Source: Nostoc sp. MS1 (lineage in GTDB: Bacteria; Cyanobacteriota; Cyanobacteriia; Cyanobacteriales; Nostocaceae). From it: 64,000 nucleotides of DNA. The notes under the pieces were generated by a model, which was not told the origin of the DNA, searched no databases, and was given only the letters and a program-made list of their open reading frames with translations. Both the position numbers and the translations under genes were made by a program. The number at the start of each line of letters is the position of its first letter. The stretch's first letter is position 1. Positions 56,420 to 64,000 of the stretch are shown here, piece after piece. The stretch is taken from assembly GCF_019976755.1 (NCBI RefSeq), contig NZ_AP023441.1, forward strand, positions 1,722,501-1,786,500, read 5' to 3'.

Positions 56420-58645
56420 ATGGAAAATAATTTAATAAATGCCAGCCTGTCTACACAAAGTCTTACTTTTAGACCAGGCACTAATCCAGCCTCTTTTACA
56501 GTAACGGTTAACAATGATAGTAGCCAATTTGCTAGTTTTCAAGTTGATATTTCTGCCGCAGGAGAGCAGCGTAATACAGAATACCAGTGGTATAAACTCG
56601 AACCAGAATTAGCAGCAACTAAACCTCCAGGTAGTAGTACAGACTTTCAAGTCTTTATTTTTAATACACCAATTCCCGGATTTGTCGGTGCTGTTGACTT
56701 AAAGATTAGAATTTTTTCGCCACAGCTTGGACAAGAACGGCGGCTGTTGTTACGGCTGACAATCGAGCGAGATAATCAACCCACGGTCTTAAGTGTAGAA
56801 TTGCCTGTCAGGGCATTCCAAGTTTATCCTCGGAATACGATAGATGTACCAGTCCGGGTCAGGAATTTAAGCCAACAATCGACTAATGCTAAATTACGTT
56901 TTGTTGGTGTGGATTCGTCTTGGTTGAGTGGTAATGTAGAAAGACAATTTGCCTTAGAGCCTGGTGGCTATGCAGAAGTAACTTTTCAATGTCAACCTCC
57001 ATCTGTTGTGCAGTCACCTAGTCAAAATTATCCATTCAGTATTGAAGCTACAAGTAATAATGGATACCCAGCTAGTGCTACAGGTAACATAGAAGTTTTA
57101 CCTGTAGGATTTGTAGAGTTTGATGTTCCGCAAAAACATCAAAAAATTCCTAGTCAATCATCATGGTTGCCTCAGAGGAAGTCTGATACAGCTGCTTTTG
57201 AACTAATCTTCAAGAATGCCAGCAACCTCTATCAAGAGGTGAATGTGAGTATTCAAGGTAGAGATTGGCGAAAATGTACTTACAATACTGTTCCCGAAAC
57301 AGCTAATTTACGTTTAGGTGAAACAAGTAAAGTTAGCCTGAATGTGAAAACACAACGGCCTTGGGTGGGGATAGGTAAGACTTTGCTGCTAGAAGCCAAA
57401 GCTGATTTACTTGACCAACGTTTAGGGACTACAGACCCGGCAACGCAGACTCTAGAATTACAGAGTTTACCAATTATTCCCCTCTGGGTACAACTGGCAA
57501 TTTTGGCACTCATCGCCTTGTTGTTGGCTTTGTTACTGGGACGGGAACCAATTATGCACACTCGTTCTGTAAACTCCGTCGCTTTTAGCGGTAATGCTTT
57601 GCTGGCGCTGAGTGGTTCGGATGATTGTACATTAAGGTTGTGGAAAATAAATAATGGTGAGAGTATAGCCCCAGCAGATATTAAATATAGTGGAAAAGCT
57701 GTGGCTTGCGATCGCCAACAAGAACCCCAAGGTCTGCTGGCAATTACTGATGATGCTGTACAAGTCTCCCGCTTTATGCCTGTAGAAAATAATCGTGTAG
57801 CGATCGGGCTAGATAGTGGTGTAATTGAACTAAGGAATGTACCCAACGGAGAAACAACAGAACAACTACAAGACCAACAAGACCCCAAAGCCAAAGGCGA
57901 TCGAGTCTTTGATTTAGCATTTACTAAAAATTCCCTATATTTATTCAGTGGTTACGGCAGTGGTAAATTAAGATTATGGTCAAGAACATCTGTTAACAAT
58001 CAATTTCAGCTACAACCTCAAGTTATAAACTTACAAACTCTGCTCAATTTATCAGGCTTTCAAATTCGTGCTTTAGCCTTGAGTCCCGATGATCAAACTC
58101 TAGTCATAGCAGGTAATTTTAAGCGCTTTTTATTATGGTCGTGGAATCCTAATCAAATTAATAATAAACAGCAGAATTTATTGGTGCAATCCTTAGCAAA
58201 AATAGATACTAGAACGGGCATTACAGACTATGTTTGGGGAGTAGATTTTGCACCCAACTCACCCAAAATTTTAGCTACATCTGATTCTGCTGGCTATATT
58301 ACTATTTGGAATTTAGCTCAATGCCAGAATGTAAAAAATGTTAGTCTTCAGAATACAATTTCTGAAGTTGATTGTCAGCCGATAGATAGTTGGCAAGTAA
58401 CGTCGAAAACGCCAGTACGAACACTGAAATTTAGTGAAGATGGTCGTTTACTAGTCAGTGGTGGAGATGATGGACGGGTTACTGTTTGGTATTTAACCAC
58501 AGAATATAAGCTCGATAAAACAAAAGCCGCCGAAGGACAAACAATTTACCAAAGCCCAAAGGGAATAAGAAGCGTTGACTTGAAAGGTAGCATGATTCTC
58601 AGTGGCGATGAAAATAGTCAAGTCAAACTAAATCGCGTCAAGTAA
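56420..58645 (+). CDS. Membrane protein with Ig-like (COG1470-type) and WD40 domains
   Basis: The 741-residue protein has three or more Ig-like domains in the N-terminal 350 residues (for example FTVTVNNDSSQFASFQVDI and FELIFKNASNLYQEVNV), a membrane helix at about 352-374 (LWVQLAILALIALLLALLLG), and a WD40-type propeller from about 380 to the end (SVNSVAFSGNALLALSGSDD, GRVTVWYL). There is no clear N-terminal signal. It lies 13 bp before another large Ig-domain gene and is probably cotranscribed with it, facing a likely contractile injection system cluster. Confidence 0.78.
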   Translation: MENNLINASLSTQSLTFRPGTNPASFTVTVNNDSSQFASFQVDISAAGEQRNTEYQWYKLEPELAATKPPGSSTDFQVFIFNTPIPGFVGAVDLKIRIFSPQLGQERRLLLRLTIERDNQPTVLSVELPVRAFQVYPRNTIDVPVRVRNLSQQSTNAKLRFVGVDSSWLSGNVERQFALEPGGYAEVTFQCQPPSVVQSPSQNYPFSIEATSNNGYPASATGNIEVLPVGFVEFDVPQKHQKIPSQSSWLPQRKSDTAAFELIFKNASNLYQEVNVSIQGRDWRKCTYNTVPETANLRLGETSKVSLNVKTQRPWVGIGKTLLLEAKADLLDQRLGTTDPATQTLELQSLPIIPLWVQLAILALIALLLALLLGREPIMHTRSVNSVAFSGNALLALSGSDDCTLRLWKINNGESIAPADIKYSGKAVACDRQQEPQGLLAITDDAVQVSRFMPVENNRVAIGLDSGVIELRNVPNGETTEQLQDQQDPKAKGDRVFDLAFTKNSLYLFSGYGSGKLRLWSRTSVNNQFQLQPQVINLQTLLNLSGFQIRALALSPDDQTLVIAGNFKRFLLWSWNPNQINNKQQNLLVQSLAKIDTRTGITDYVWGVDFAPNSPKILATSDSAGYITIWNLAQCQNVKNVSLQNTISEVDCQPIDSWQVTSKTPVRTLKFSEDGRLLVSGGDDGRVTVWYLTTEYKLDKTKAAEGQTIYQSPKGIRSVDLKGSMILSGDENSQVKLNRVK

Positions 58646-58658
58646 GGAATTTGAGGGT

Positions 58659-60938
58659 ATGCAAGCTAGTCCATTACAAATTATTGTCAAGCCGTCTGGG
58701 CTGCAATTAGGTAGATCAGGCGAGACTATTGAACTTTATATTGTAATTTTTAATCGAGGCAACCAGAGCGCTGTTATTAATTTAACTTTTCTTTATGGTG
58801 ACGAATTTAAAAATCTCACAGGCTGGTCTAGTCCTCCTCAAGCAAGTTTAGCCATAGACCCCCAACAAGCTAGTGATGAAATCAAATTTGATTTACCAAT
58901 TCCTGTAGATGCTTTACCAGGAACCTATGACTATACTTTAGTCGTAGATGCTCCTGTGCATTATCCAGAAGATACTCCTATTAACGTTCCCTTACAACTA
59001 AAAGTTCTGCTCCAAGAACAAACAGTAGTTAGGGTAAATGACCCAACTTTCTCAATCAAACCCAGCAGTAATGCTAATAAACCTCTGCTGTTCAATGCGA
59101 ATGAATCTTCTTTACCTGTACAAGTAATAGTAGAAAATCGTACAAATCGTGTAGACCGTTTTCGCCTTACTTGCCCAGATTTAGACGAAGATTGGTTTAC
59201 TATCACTTATCCGACAACTGGGGTAGAGGGCTTAGGGTTATCAGAAGTAACTGCACTGGGACTCAATCCTAATTCTCAAGGACAAATTTTACTAACATTT
59301 CACCCCCCAGGAGATACTTTAGCGGGGATTTATTCCCCGACTATTCGCTTATATTCAGAAAATTCTCCTGACTTGGTGCTGTTAGATTTGGTTTATATCC
59401 AAATTCCTACAATTTATCGTTTAGATGCTAATATACAGACTCTTTTAGCACAAGTAAGTCGTAGCCCCGCTAAGTATGAATTATCATTAGCTAATCAAGG
59501 GAATGTAGTCCGTCAATTAACATTTAACTTGGTCAGTCGGGATGAAGAACAACTATTTACTTATCAATTTCAACCTAATGAAATTAGATTATTACCTACT
59601 AAAAATTCTATCACGAATTTGTTGGTGAAACCTAAACCTTGGTGGCGCAGACCTTGGTTGGGTGGAGGATTAGTAATTAACTTCCAAGTCAACATCCAAG
59701 ATGAAGAAAATTTTCCTATATCAAATACACTTCCTCAACTTAGTTTTGTCTGGAAACCCCGTCCTTTGTGGCAACTGTTACTATTAATTTTAATTGGTCT
59801 AGGTTTATTGGGCGGTATAGGATTAATTGTTTGGAAATTGTTACATCCAGACCCGGCAAAATTAGAAGATTTCGCTCCTAATAGCTCCCAACTTGTAGAA
59901 GGAGAGGAGGTAACTTTAGAGTGGAAGGTGGAAAACTATCCACAGTTAAAAAGATTAGAGTTAAATATTAAAGGTCAGCAACCAATCGAACCTAAGATAT
60001 ATGATTTTAGTAACGGGATTCCAGACGAATTAGGTAAGAGCGATGCGAATACAACACCTCCTTGTGTGGTGCAACAAAGAAAGGAACTGATTTGTAATAA
60101 TGTGAAAACAGGGATAAAAGCTCAAGGAAAATATAATTTTGAATTAAAAGGATTTTATCGTCAAGGTACGCCGTTATTTTCCCGACTTGCGCAAACGGAA
60201 GCCCAGCCATTTCAAGTTGAAATCACTGAGAAACCAATAGCCCAAGTTCTAGATTTTAAGACAGATAAAACGCAATATAGAAAAGGCGACCCGATTAATT
60301 TAAGTTGGAAAGTTGGTAACTCTTTACTATTAAGGGAAGTGCGAATAACTGGTAATTCTGAAGACGGCACATTACTAAGTCAACCGTTTATTTATAAGTT
60401 TAATCAAGGTGCGATCGCTGATCCTAAACTGCAAAACCAATGCAAAGAAATAGAAAATCAACAGCTACAGTGTAATAATATCTCAATACCTGCTTTAAAA
60501 GCAGGCAAATATACTTTTATAATCACAGCTTTGTCTAATAACGGCAGTAACAAAAATAGTGCAAAGAAGACAGAATCAGCAATTGAAATATTACCCAAAC
60601 CTTTTAGAATTATCTCTTTCACAATTAACGGTAGCGACCAACCCAATCAAGAGTTAAAAGAAGGAACAACAGCCACTTTATCTTGGCGAGTAGAGGGAGA
60701 AGATATAGAAGTCAAGCTTGATCCAATTATTGGTAATGTGCAGCCAGTTGGTTCAGAACAACTATTAGTTAATCAGGCTTTCCCATCACAAATTAAATTA
60801 CAAGTTACTGATAAATCAGGTAAGCAGCCGCCACAAGAAAAAGCATTTGCGATCGCAGTTATCACACCACCACCTCCTACTCCTACTCCTACTATCCCTG
60901 TTGTACCTGAAGCAACACCTGCTATACCTAGATTCTAG
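58659..60938 (+). CDS. Large Ig-domain membrane protein (COG1470-type)
   Basis: The 759-residue protein starts with two to three Ig-like domains (about 1-365: LQIIVKPSGLQLGRSGETI, LPIPVDALPGTYDYTLVVDAP), then a membrane helix at about 368-392 (LWQLLLLILIGLGLLGGIGLIVWKLL), then further beta domains with KPLT-type linkers and a Pro-rich tail (PPPPTPTPTIP). Its layout mirrors the preceding gene without WD40 repeats. It probably functions with it at the membrane, near the injection system genes. Confidence 0.75.
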   Translation: MQASPLQIIVKPSGLQLGRSGETIELYIVIFNRGNQSAVINLTFLYGDEFKNLTGWSSPPQASLAIDPQQASDEIKFDLPIPVDALPGTYDYTLVVDAPVHYPEDTPINVPLQLKVLLQEQTVVRVNDPTFSIKPSSNANKPLLFNANESSLPVQVIVENRTNRVDRFRLTCPDLDEDWFTITYPTTGVEGLGLSEVTALGLNPNSQGQILLTFHPPGDTLAGIYSPTIRLYSENSPDLVLLDLVYIQIPTIYRLDANIQTLLAQVSRSPAKYELSLANQGNVVRQLTFNLVSRDEEQLFTYQFQPNEIRLLPTKNSITNLLVKPKPWWRRPWLGGGLVINFQVNIQDEENFPISNTLPQLSFVWKPRPLWQLLLLILIGLGLLGGIGLIVWKLLHPDPAKLEDFAPNSSQLVEGEEVTLEWKVENYPQLKRLELNIKGQQPIEPKIYDFSNGIPDELGKSDANTTPPCVVQQRKELICNNVKTGIKAQGKYNFELKGFYRQGTPLFSRLAQTEAQPFQVEITEKPIAQVLDFKTDKTQYRKGDPINLSWKVGNSLLLREVRITGNSEDGTLLSQPFIYKFNQGAIADPKLQNQCKEIENQQLQCNNISIPALKAGKYTFIITALSNNGSNKNSAKKTESAIEILPKPFRIISFTINGSDQPNQELKEGTTATLSWRVEGEDIEVKLDPIIGNVQPVGSEQLLVNQAFPSQIKLQVTDKSGKQPPQEKAFAIAVITPPPPTPTPTIPVVPEATPAIPRF

Positions 60939-60950
60939 AATTAATTTTAG

Positions 60951-60993
60951 TAGGCGTTAGTAAGGCGCGTTACACTGATGCTAACACGCCCTA
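60951..60993. terminator. Inverted repeat between convergent genes
   Basis: TAGGCGTTAG (60951-60960) pairs loosely with CTAACACGCCCTA (60981-60993). It lies between the convergent Ig-domain and FHA genes and could stop transcripts of both, but there is no T run. A related dispersed repeat is an alternative reading. Confidence 0.35.
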
Positions 60994-61026
60994 CCTAGAT
61001 TTCATTAATCAAATATATGTCTTATA

Positions 61027-63303
61027 TCAATTCTTAGTGTGTTTCAGATAATGTACAATCGCCTCTGCTGTTGTCAAATTAGTGGCTACTAACACCTGAT
61101 TGATATTACACATTCTTAATAAAGTTTCCTCATTAGTTGGACTAGGTGCAGGTGTGAGGAAATCTCTCAAGAAAATAACTGCTGACACATCTCCAGAATT
61201 GAGCAGAGAATTAATCTTTTGATAACCTCCAGATGTTGGTGAGGGAATTTCTTCACTTACAGTCAGGCCAGCTTGTTGCTTTAAAACTTCGCTAACAGAT
61301 GGCCAGCTAATGGTTAGACTGTGAGAGAAAAATTCTTGATTCTGAGCAACCAATTCAGCTATTTCTGACTTTTTACTTTCGTGAGCAATGAGGACTATAT
61401 TTTTTTGAATTGTCATCTGACTTGGTTCGCTCTCAGTATCTGTTTCTAAATTATCAACAGCAAAGACTTCTTCAGTTTCCACAACTTCTTCAGGTGTTTG
61501 CTCAACTAACTCATCTGCATCGCTGATTTCTGGTGTAGAAATAGCGGCTTCTGGCTCTACAGTTTCTACGCTAGAAGGAACATCTGCTGTTGTCGATTCT
61601 TCAATCACTCCTGGGGTAGAAATAGTTATTTCTAGTTCTACAGTTTCTAAGTCAGAGGTAAAATCTGTTATTGGTTGTTCATCTATTTCCGTTGTAGATA
61701 TAGCGTCTGTTGTTGCTAAATCCTCTTCGGTAGAAGTCAGGTCTGCTGTTGCAACTTCCTCTGTTATTTCTGGTTCTACAGTTTCTAAGTCAGAAGTAAA
61801 ATCTGTTATTGGTTGTTCATCTATTTCCGTTGTAGATATAGCGTCTGTTGTTGCTAAATCCTCTTCGGTAGAAGTCAGGTCTGCTGTTGCAACTTCCTCT
61901 GTTATTTCTGGTTCTACAGTTTCTAAGTCAGAAGTAAAATCTGTTATTGGTTGTTCATCTATTTCCGTTGTAGATATAGCGTCTGTTGTTGCTAAATCCT
62001 CTTCGGTAGAAGTTAGGTCTGCTGTTGCAACTTCCTCTTTTATTTCTGGTTCTACAGTTTCTATATTAGGAGTGACATCTACGTCAGAAGTAACATTTAC
62101 TGTTGGTTCTTCGTTTACTTCCGTTGTAGATATAACCTCTGCTGTTTCTAAATCTTCTCCGGTAGAAGTCAAGTCTGGTGTTGTAGCTTCTTCTGTTATT
62201 TCTGGTTCTACAGTTTCTATATTATGAGTGACATCTGCTGTCACTGCTTCTTCAGTTATTTCATCTGTAGAAATAGGTTCTTCTGTTAGCTGAATAGCAG
62301 AATCTTCTAATTGAGTGGAAGCGTTTTCAACTTCTGATGTTTCTACATTACCATCATTAGACACATCTACATCTTCACTATCAGTTAGTGATACAGGAAT
62401 ACCCACATCACGAGGCTGTACAGTTGTGTATTCCTGTAAAATTGGTGTATCTAAATCAATTTCTTCAGAACTAATAGTTAATGATGGTTGAATAACTATA
62501 TCGCGTGGTTGTACGGTTGTGTATTCTTGTAAAATTGGTGTAGCTGAATCCACATTTTGACTATCATCGCTTGTAGATAAATCATCGACTGATGACGATG
62601 TTTGGACTAGATCACGAGGCTGTACAAAGGTTAAGTCTTCGGCGATCGCAGTGTTGAAATCTAGATTTTCATCACTCTCAACTGTCTCTGGTTGTTCTTC
62701 AGTAAAAATATCCTGTGGTTGGACAAAAGTTCTTTCTTCGACAATGGGATTTGCGGGTGCTGTAATTATCTCTTGATTTTCTGAGGAAACAGCATTAACG
62801 CTTGCAGGAACTTCAAACACTGCAACTTCTTCTTGAGTTTGACTAATAACTTCTGGTGTAGATTCAGCAATTACCTCTGGTGCTTTATTCGTAACACCAG
62901 CAACACCAAAACTTTCCGATATTGGTCTAGAAAACAGTGCAGGATCTATCACCCTAAATACTGTTTCTGGCATTTGCTCCGCCGCAGGTTTAATTTCTTC
63001 CATCGTGAGAATGTAATCTCCGATTTGGATAGAATCACCATGTTTTAAAAGATATGGCTGATTTTTTTCAAGCAATTTGTTATTAATTACCGAACCATTT
63101 CTACTACCAGTATCACAGTAATAGTAATTTCCTGATTGAACAAAAAACTTACCATGAATCCGGCTAACATCTGGGCTTTCTAAAGGTAAATCGCAATCAG
63201 GGGAACGTCCTATTATGCACTCTCCCTTGGGTGTAGTTGCTACTACTAAATCGAGTTCATTTACCTCATTTTGTGTTGGTAAAAAGTTGATTTTGACTTT
63301 CAT
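61027..63303 (-). CDS. FHA-domain protein with acidic repeats and a methylglyoxal-synthase-like C-terminus
   Basis: The 758-residue protein has an N-terminal FHA domain (about 1-95) with GRSPDCDL at 32-39, SRIHGKF at 47-53 and SRNGS, which binds phosphothreonine. A long acidic, Glu/Thr/Ser-rich middle follows, including three copies of a 46-residue unit (about 415-552). From about 630 the sequence resembles methylglyoxal synthase: IVLIAHESKKSEIAELV, LLNSGDVSAVIFLRDFL and VLVATNLTTAEAIVHYL. The enzyme Asp in GGDQ is replaced by Tyr (SGGYQK), so it is probably not catalytic. The start overlaps the stop of the tiny upstream gene (ATGA). Confidence 0.8.
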   Translation of the reverse strand: MKVKINFLPTQNEVNELDLVVATTPKGECIIGRSPDCDLPLESPDVSRIHGKFFVQSGNYYYCDTGSRNGSVINNKLLEKNQPYLLKHGDSIQIGDYILTMEEIKPAAEQMPETVFRVIDPALFSRPISESFGVAGVTNKAPEVIAESTPEVISQTQEEVAVFEVPASVNAVSSENQEIITAPANPIVEERTFVQPQDIFTEEQPETVESDENLDFNTAIAEDLTFVQPRDLVQTSSSVDDLSTSDDSQNVDSATPILQEYTTVQPRDIVIQPSLTISSEEIDLDTPILQEYTTVQPRDVGIPVSLTDSEDVDVSNDGNVETSEVENASTQLEDSAIQLTEEPISTDEITEEAVTADVTHNIETVEPEITEEATTPDLTSTGEDLETAEVISTTEVNEEPTVNVTSDVDVTPNIETVEPEIKEEVATADLTSTEEDLATTDAISTTEIDEQPITDFTSDLETVEPEITEEVATADLTSTEEDLATTDAISTTEIDEQPITDFTSDLETVEPEITEEVATADLTSTEEDLATTDAISTTEIDEQPITDFTSDLETVELEITISTPGVIEESTTADVPSSVETVEPEAAISTPEISDADELVEQTPEEVVETEEVFAVDNLETDTESEPSQMTIQKNIVLIAHESKKSEIAELVAQNQEFFSHSLTISWPSVSEVLKQQAGLTVSEEIPSPTSGGYQKINSLLNSGDVSAVIFLRDFLTPAPSPTNEETLLRMCNINQVLVATNLTTAEAIVHYLKHTKN
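61646..62060. repeat. Three tandem 138-bp repeats in the FHA gene
   Basis: Units beginning TCTAAGTCAGA recur at 61646, 61784 and 61922, each 138 bp (46 codons) and almost identical. They encode the unit ETVEPEITEEVATADLT and its continuation. The sequence is in frame, so the repeats lengthen an acidic linker between the FHA and C-terminal domains. Confidence 0.85.
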
Positions 63304-63449
63304 ATTAATTTTTCGTTAATTTTATTAATTTCTGTTACCCATCGCTGGCGGTAACTGTGTTCTAAATTTAAAATATCATCTTGTGACCAATGAAAATGAT
63401 AAGCAATAAAAGCTACCTCCTCATACAAAGTATCTGAGGGGTAGCTTAT
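63300..63449 (-). CDS. Small DUF6760-like injection-system gene (49 aa) with no standard start
   Basis: On the minus strand the frame encodes SYPSDTLYEEVAFIAYHFHW, then LNLEHSYRQRWVTEI, matching my memory of the small DUF6760 proteins in extracellular contractile injection system clusters. The TGA stop overlaps the ATG of the FHA gene. At the expected start is ATA at 63449-63447, overlapping the TAA of the upstream gene. The only other in-frame choices are TTG (DTLYEE, too short) or a TTG further upstream inside the previous gene. Non-standard ATA starts are rare, so this is a point to check. It is too short to be found by length filters. Confidence 0.6.
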   Translation of the reverse strand: MSYPSDTLYEEVAFIAYHFHWSQDDILNLEHSYRQRWVTEINKINEKLI

Positions 63450-63829
63450 GGCTTTTCCGCCAGTTCTAGCTCTACAGAAAACTGAGTGTTACAGTGAGGA
63501 CACTGAGTAGGAATATGTATATTACCTTGCTGATTAATTCGATTGTAAAATTCTCTTAAGTATGCAATGTCATGTAATAGCAATCCTTCGAGGACATCAA
63601 GACTAACAGTGTTAAAACTCCCTAAACGTGTAATGACACGAGATAACATGACTAAATCACCATAAGCAGGAGTTTCTTGTACTTTGCGTTCTTTTTGTAC
63701 CAAAATTTCATCTTTGGCGGTGGCTAAACGCATTTTGCCATGACGATGTACGCGGTTTTGGCTATCAATCAAACCTCGCGGAAGAGTAAAGTCAAATTCT
63801 GTATATAGATGATCCTGTTTACGAGACAT
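63446..63829 (-). CDS. Phage-tail-assembly-type protein of a contractile injection system
   Basis: The 127-residue protein starts DHLYTEFDFTLPRGLIDSQN and continues with KMRLATAKDEILVQKE, then MLSRVITRLGSF and a C-terminal zinc ribbon CPHC. This matches the tail-assembly-like proteins typical of extracellular contractile injection systems in cyanobacteria and actinobacteria. It is the first gene of a tightly coupled set with the small gene and the FHA gene. A paralogous gene lies just upstream at the window edge. Confidence 0.75.
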   Translation of the reverse strand: MSRKQDHLYTEFDFTLPRGLIDSQNRVHRHGKMRLATAKDEILVQKERKVQETPAYGDLVMLSRVITRLGSFNTVSLDVLEGLLLHDIAYLREFYNRINQQGNIHIPTQCPHCNTQFSVELELAEKP

Positions 63830-63887
63830 AGATAGCGTCAGCTACAAAATTCATAAATATGAGCAATGCAAGGTTAGTAATAAGAAC

Positions 63888-64000
63888 TTAATTTCTGACT
63901 ACTAACTCTTCAGAGGAAGCGCCTTTTTCCTCTGGTAAAGAGGTTTCACCTTCTAAGCCATTGATATGACGATAAAAGTCTTGGAGATAGTTTAAATCTT
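63888..64000 (-). CDS. Second tail-assembly-type protein (partial, C-terminal end)
   Basis: The last 36 codons on the minus strand, to a stop at 63888, encode DLNYLQDFYRHINGLEGETS and an acidic end. YLQDFYRHIN resembles YLREFYNRIN of the downstream gene, so it is a paralogue of the tail-assembly protein. The rest lies beyond the window. The gap to the next start is 58 bp. Confidence 0.65.
   Translation of the reverse strand, partial: DLNYLQDFYRHINGLEGETSLPEEKGASSEELVVRN

Noticed and set aside
57280..57894. Minus-strand frame of 204 codons
   Set aside because: It is antisense to the Ig/WD40 gene, whose domains are clear, and it shows no family pattern.

Overview
The window comes from a filamentous, probably heterocyst-forming cyanobacterium of the Nostoc/Anabaena/Trichormus group. 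This rests on frequent GCGATCGC (HIP1) octamers, heptanucleotide repeats of the TGACTAA/TGACTGT kind, AT-rich AAATCTAAAATCC-type repeats, a tRNA-Leu(UAA) gene with the cyanobacterial group I intron, ndhL, and a likely contractile injection system locus. No taxonomic search was run.

Layout. Positions 1-2645 hold the 5' end of a 23S rRNA gene, a spacer with tRNA-Ala and tRNA-Ile, and a complete 16S rRNA gene, all on the minus strand. From 2646 to about 32425 is mostly ordinary chromosome: glyQ, a DUF4079 membrane protein, comEC, a lipoprotein, an M28 peptidase, a TauE/SafE-type membrane protein with a secreted partner, an Rrf2 regulator, nagB, a HAD phosphatase, a 1612-residue hybrid sensor kinase with a cyanobacteriochrome-like GAF domain, two radical SAM proteins, the urease accessory genes ureE, ureF and ureG with a DUF6888/DUF6887 gene pair between ureF and ureG, an inositol monophosphatase-like protein, a J-domain/TPR protein, hisZ, a ferredoxin, a PEP-CTERM protein, and a minus-strand group of methyltransferase, metallophosphoesterase and ABC exporter.

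Positions 32543-37938 are bounded by a perfect 26-bp inverted repeat. Both ends carry several further copies of a CATAAnnTTGCCG motif, as expected for the TnsB-bound ends of a Tn7-like transposon. Inside are a fragment resembling TniQ/TnsD, a Cas6 (Cmx6-type) gene cut short by an IS701-family element, and a CHAT-protease gene that has lost its 5' part and is interrupted by an IS5-family (IS427-like) element. The right end lies 31 bp from the 3' end of tRNA-Leu(UAA). I read this as the decayed remains of a CRISPR-associated (CAST) or related Tn7-like element that homed to tRNA-Leu.

Positions 38647-54328 begin with ndhL and a DUF3007 gene and end with trpA. Between them is a pair that looks functionally linked: a secreted PEP-CTERM protein with a cohesin-like domain (40106) and a 4174-residue protein (40903) with an N-terminal dockerin, a vanadium-haloperoxidase/PAP2 domain with its key residues present, Ig-like modules, type 3 calcium repeats, an LVIVD propeller and 17 C-terminal PPC-type repeats. 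The suggested model is a cell-surface haloperoxidase held by cohesin-dockerin binding.

The right end (54571-64000) holds a coiled-coil membrane protein, a class D beta-lactamase-like protein, two large Ig-domain membrane proteins (one with WD40 repeats), an FHA protein whose C-terminus resembles methylglyoxal synthase, and a tightly coupled minus-strand set of small phage-tail-type genes. That set includes a 49-codon gene with no standard start at its best position. It appears to be the downstream end of a contractile injection system cluster that continues past the window edge.
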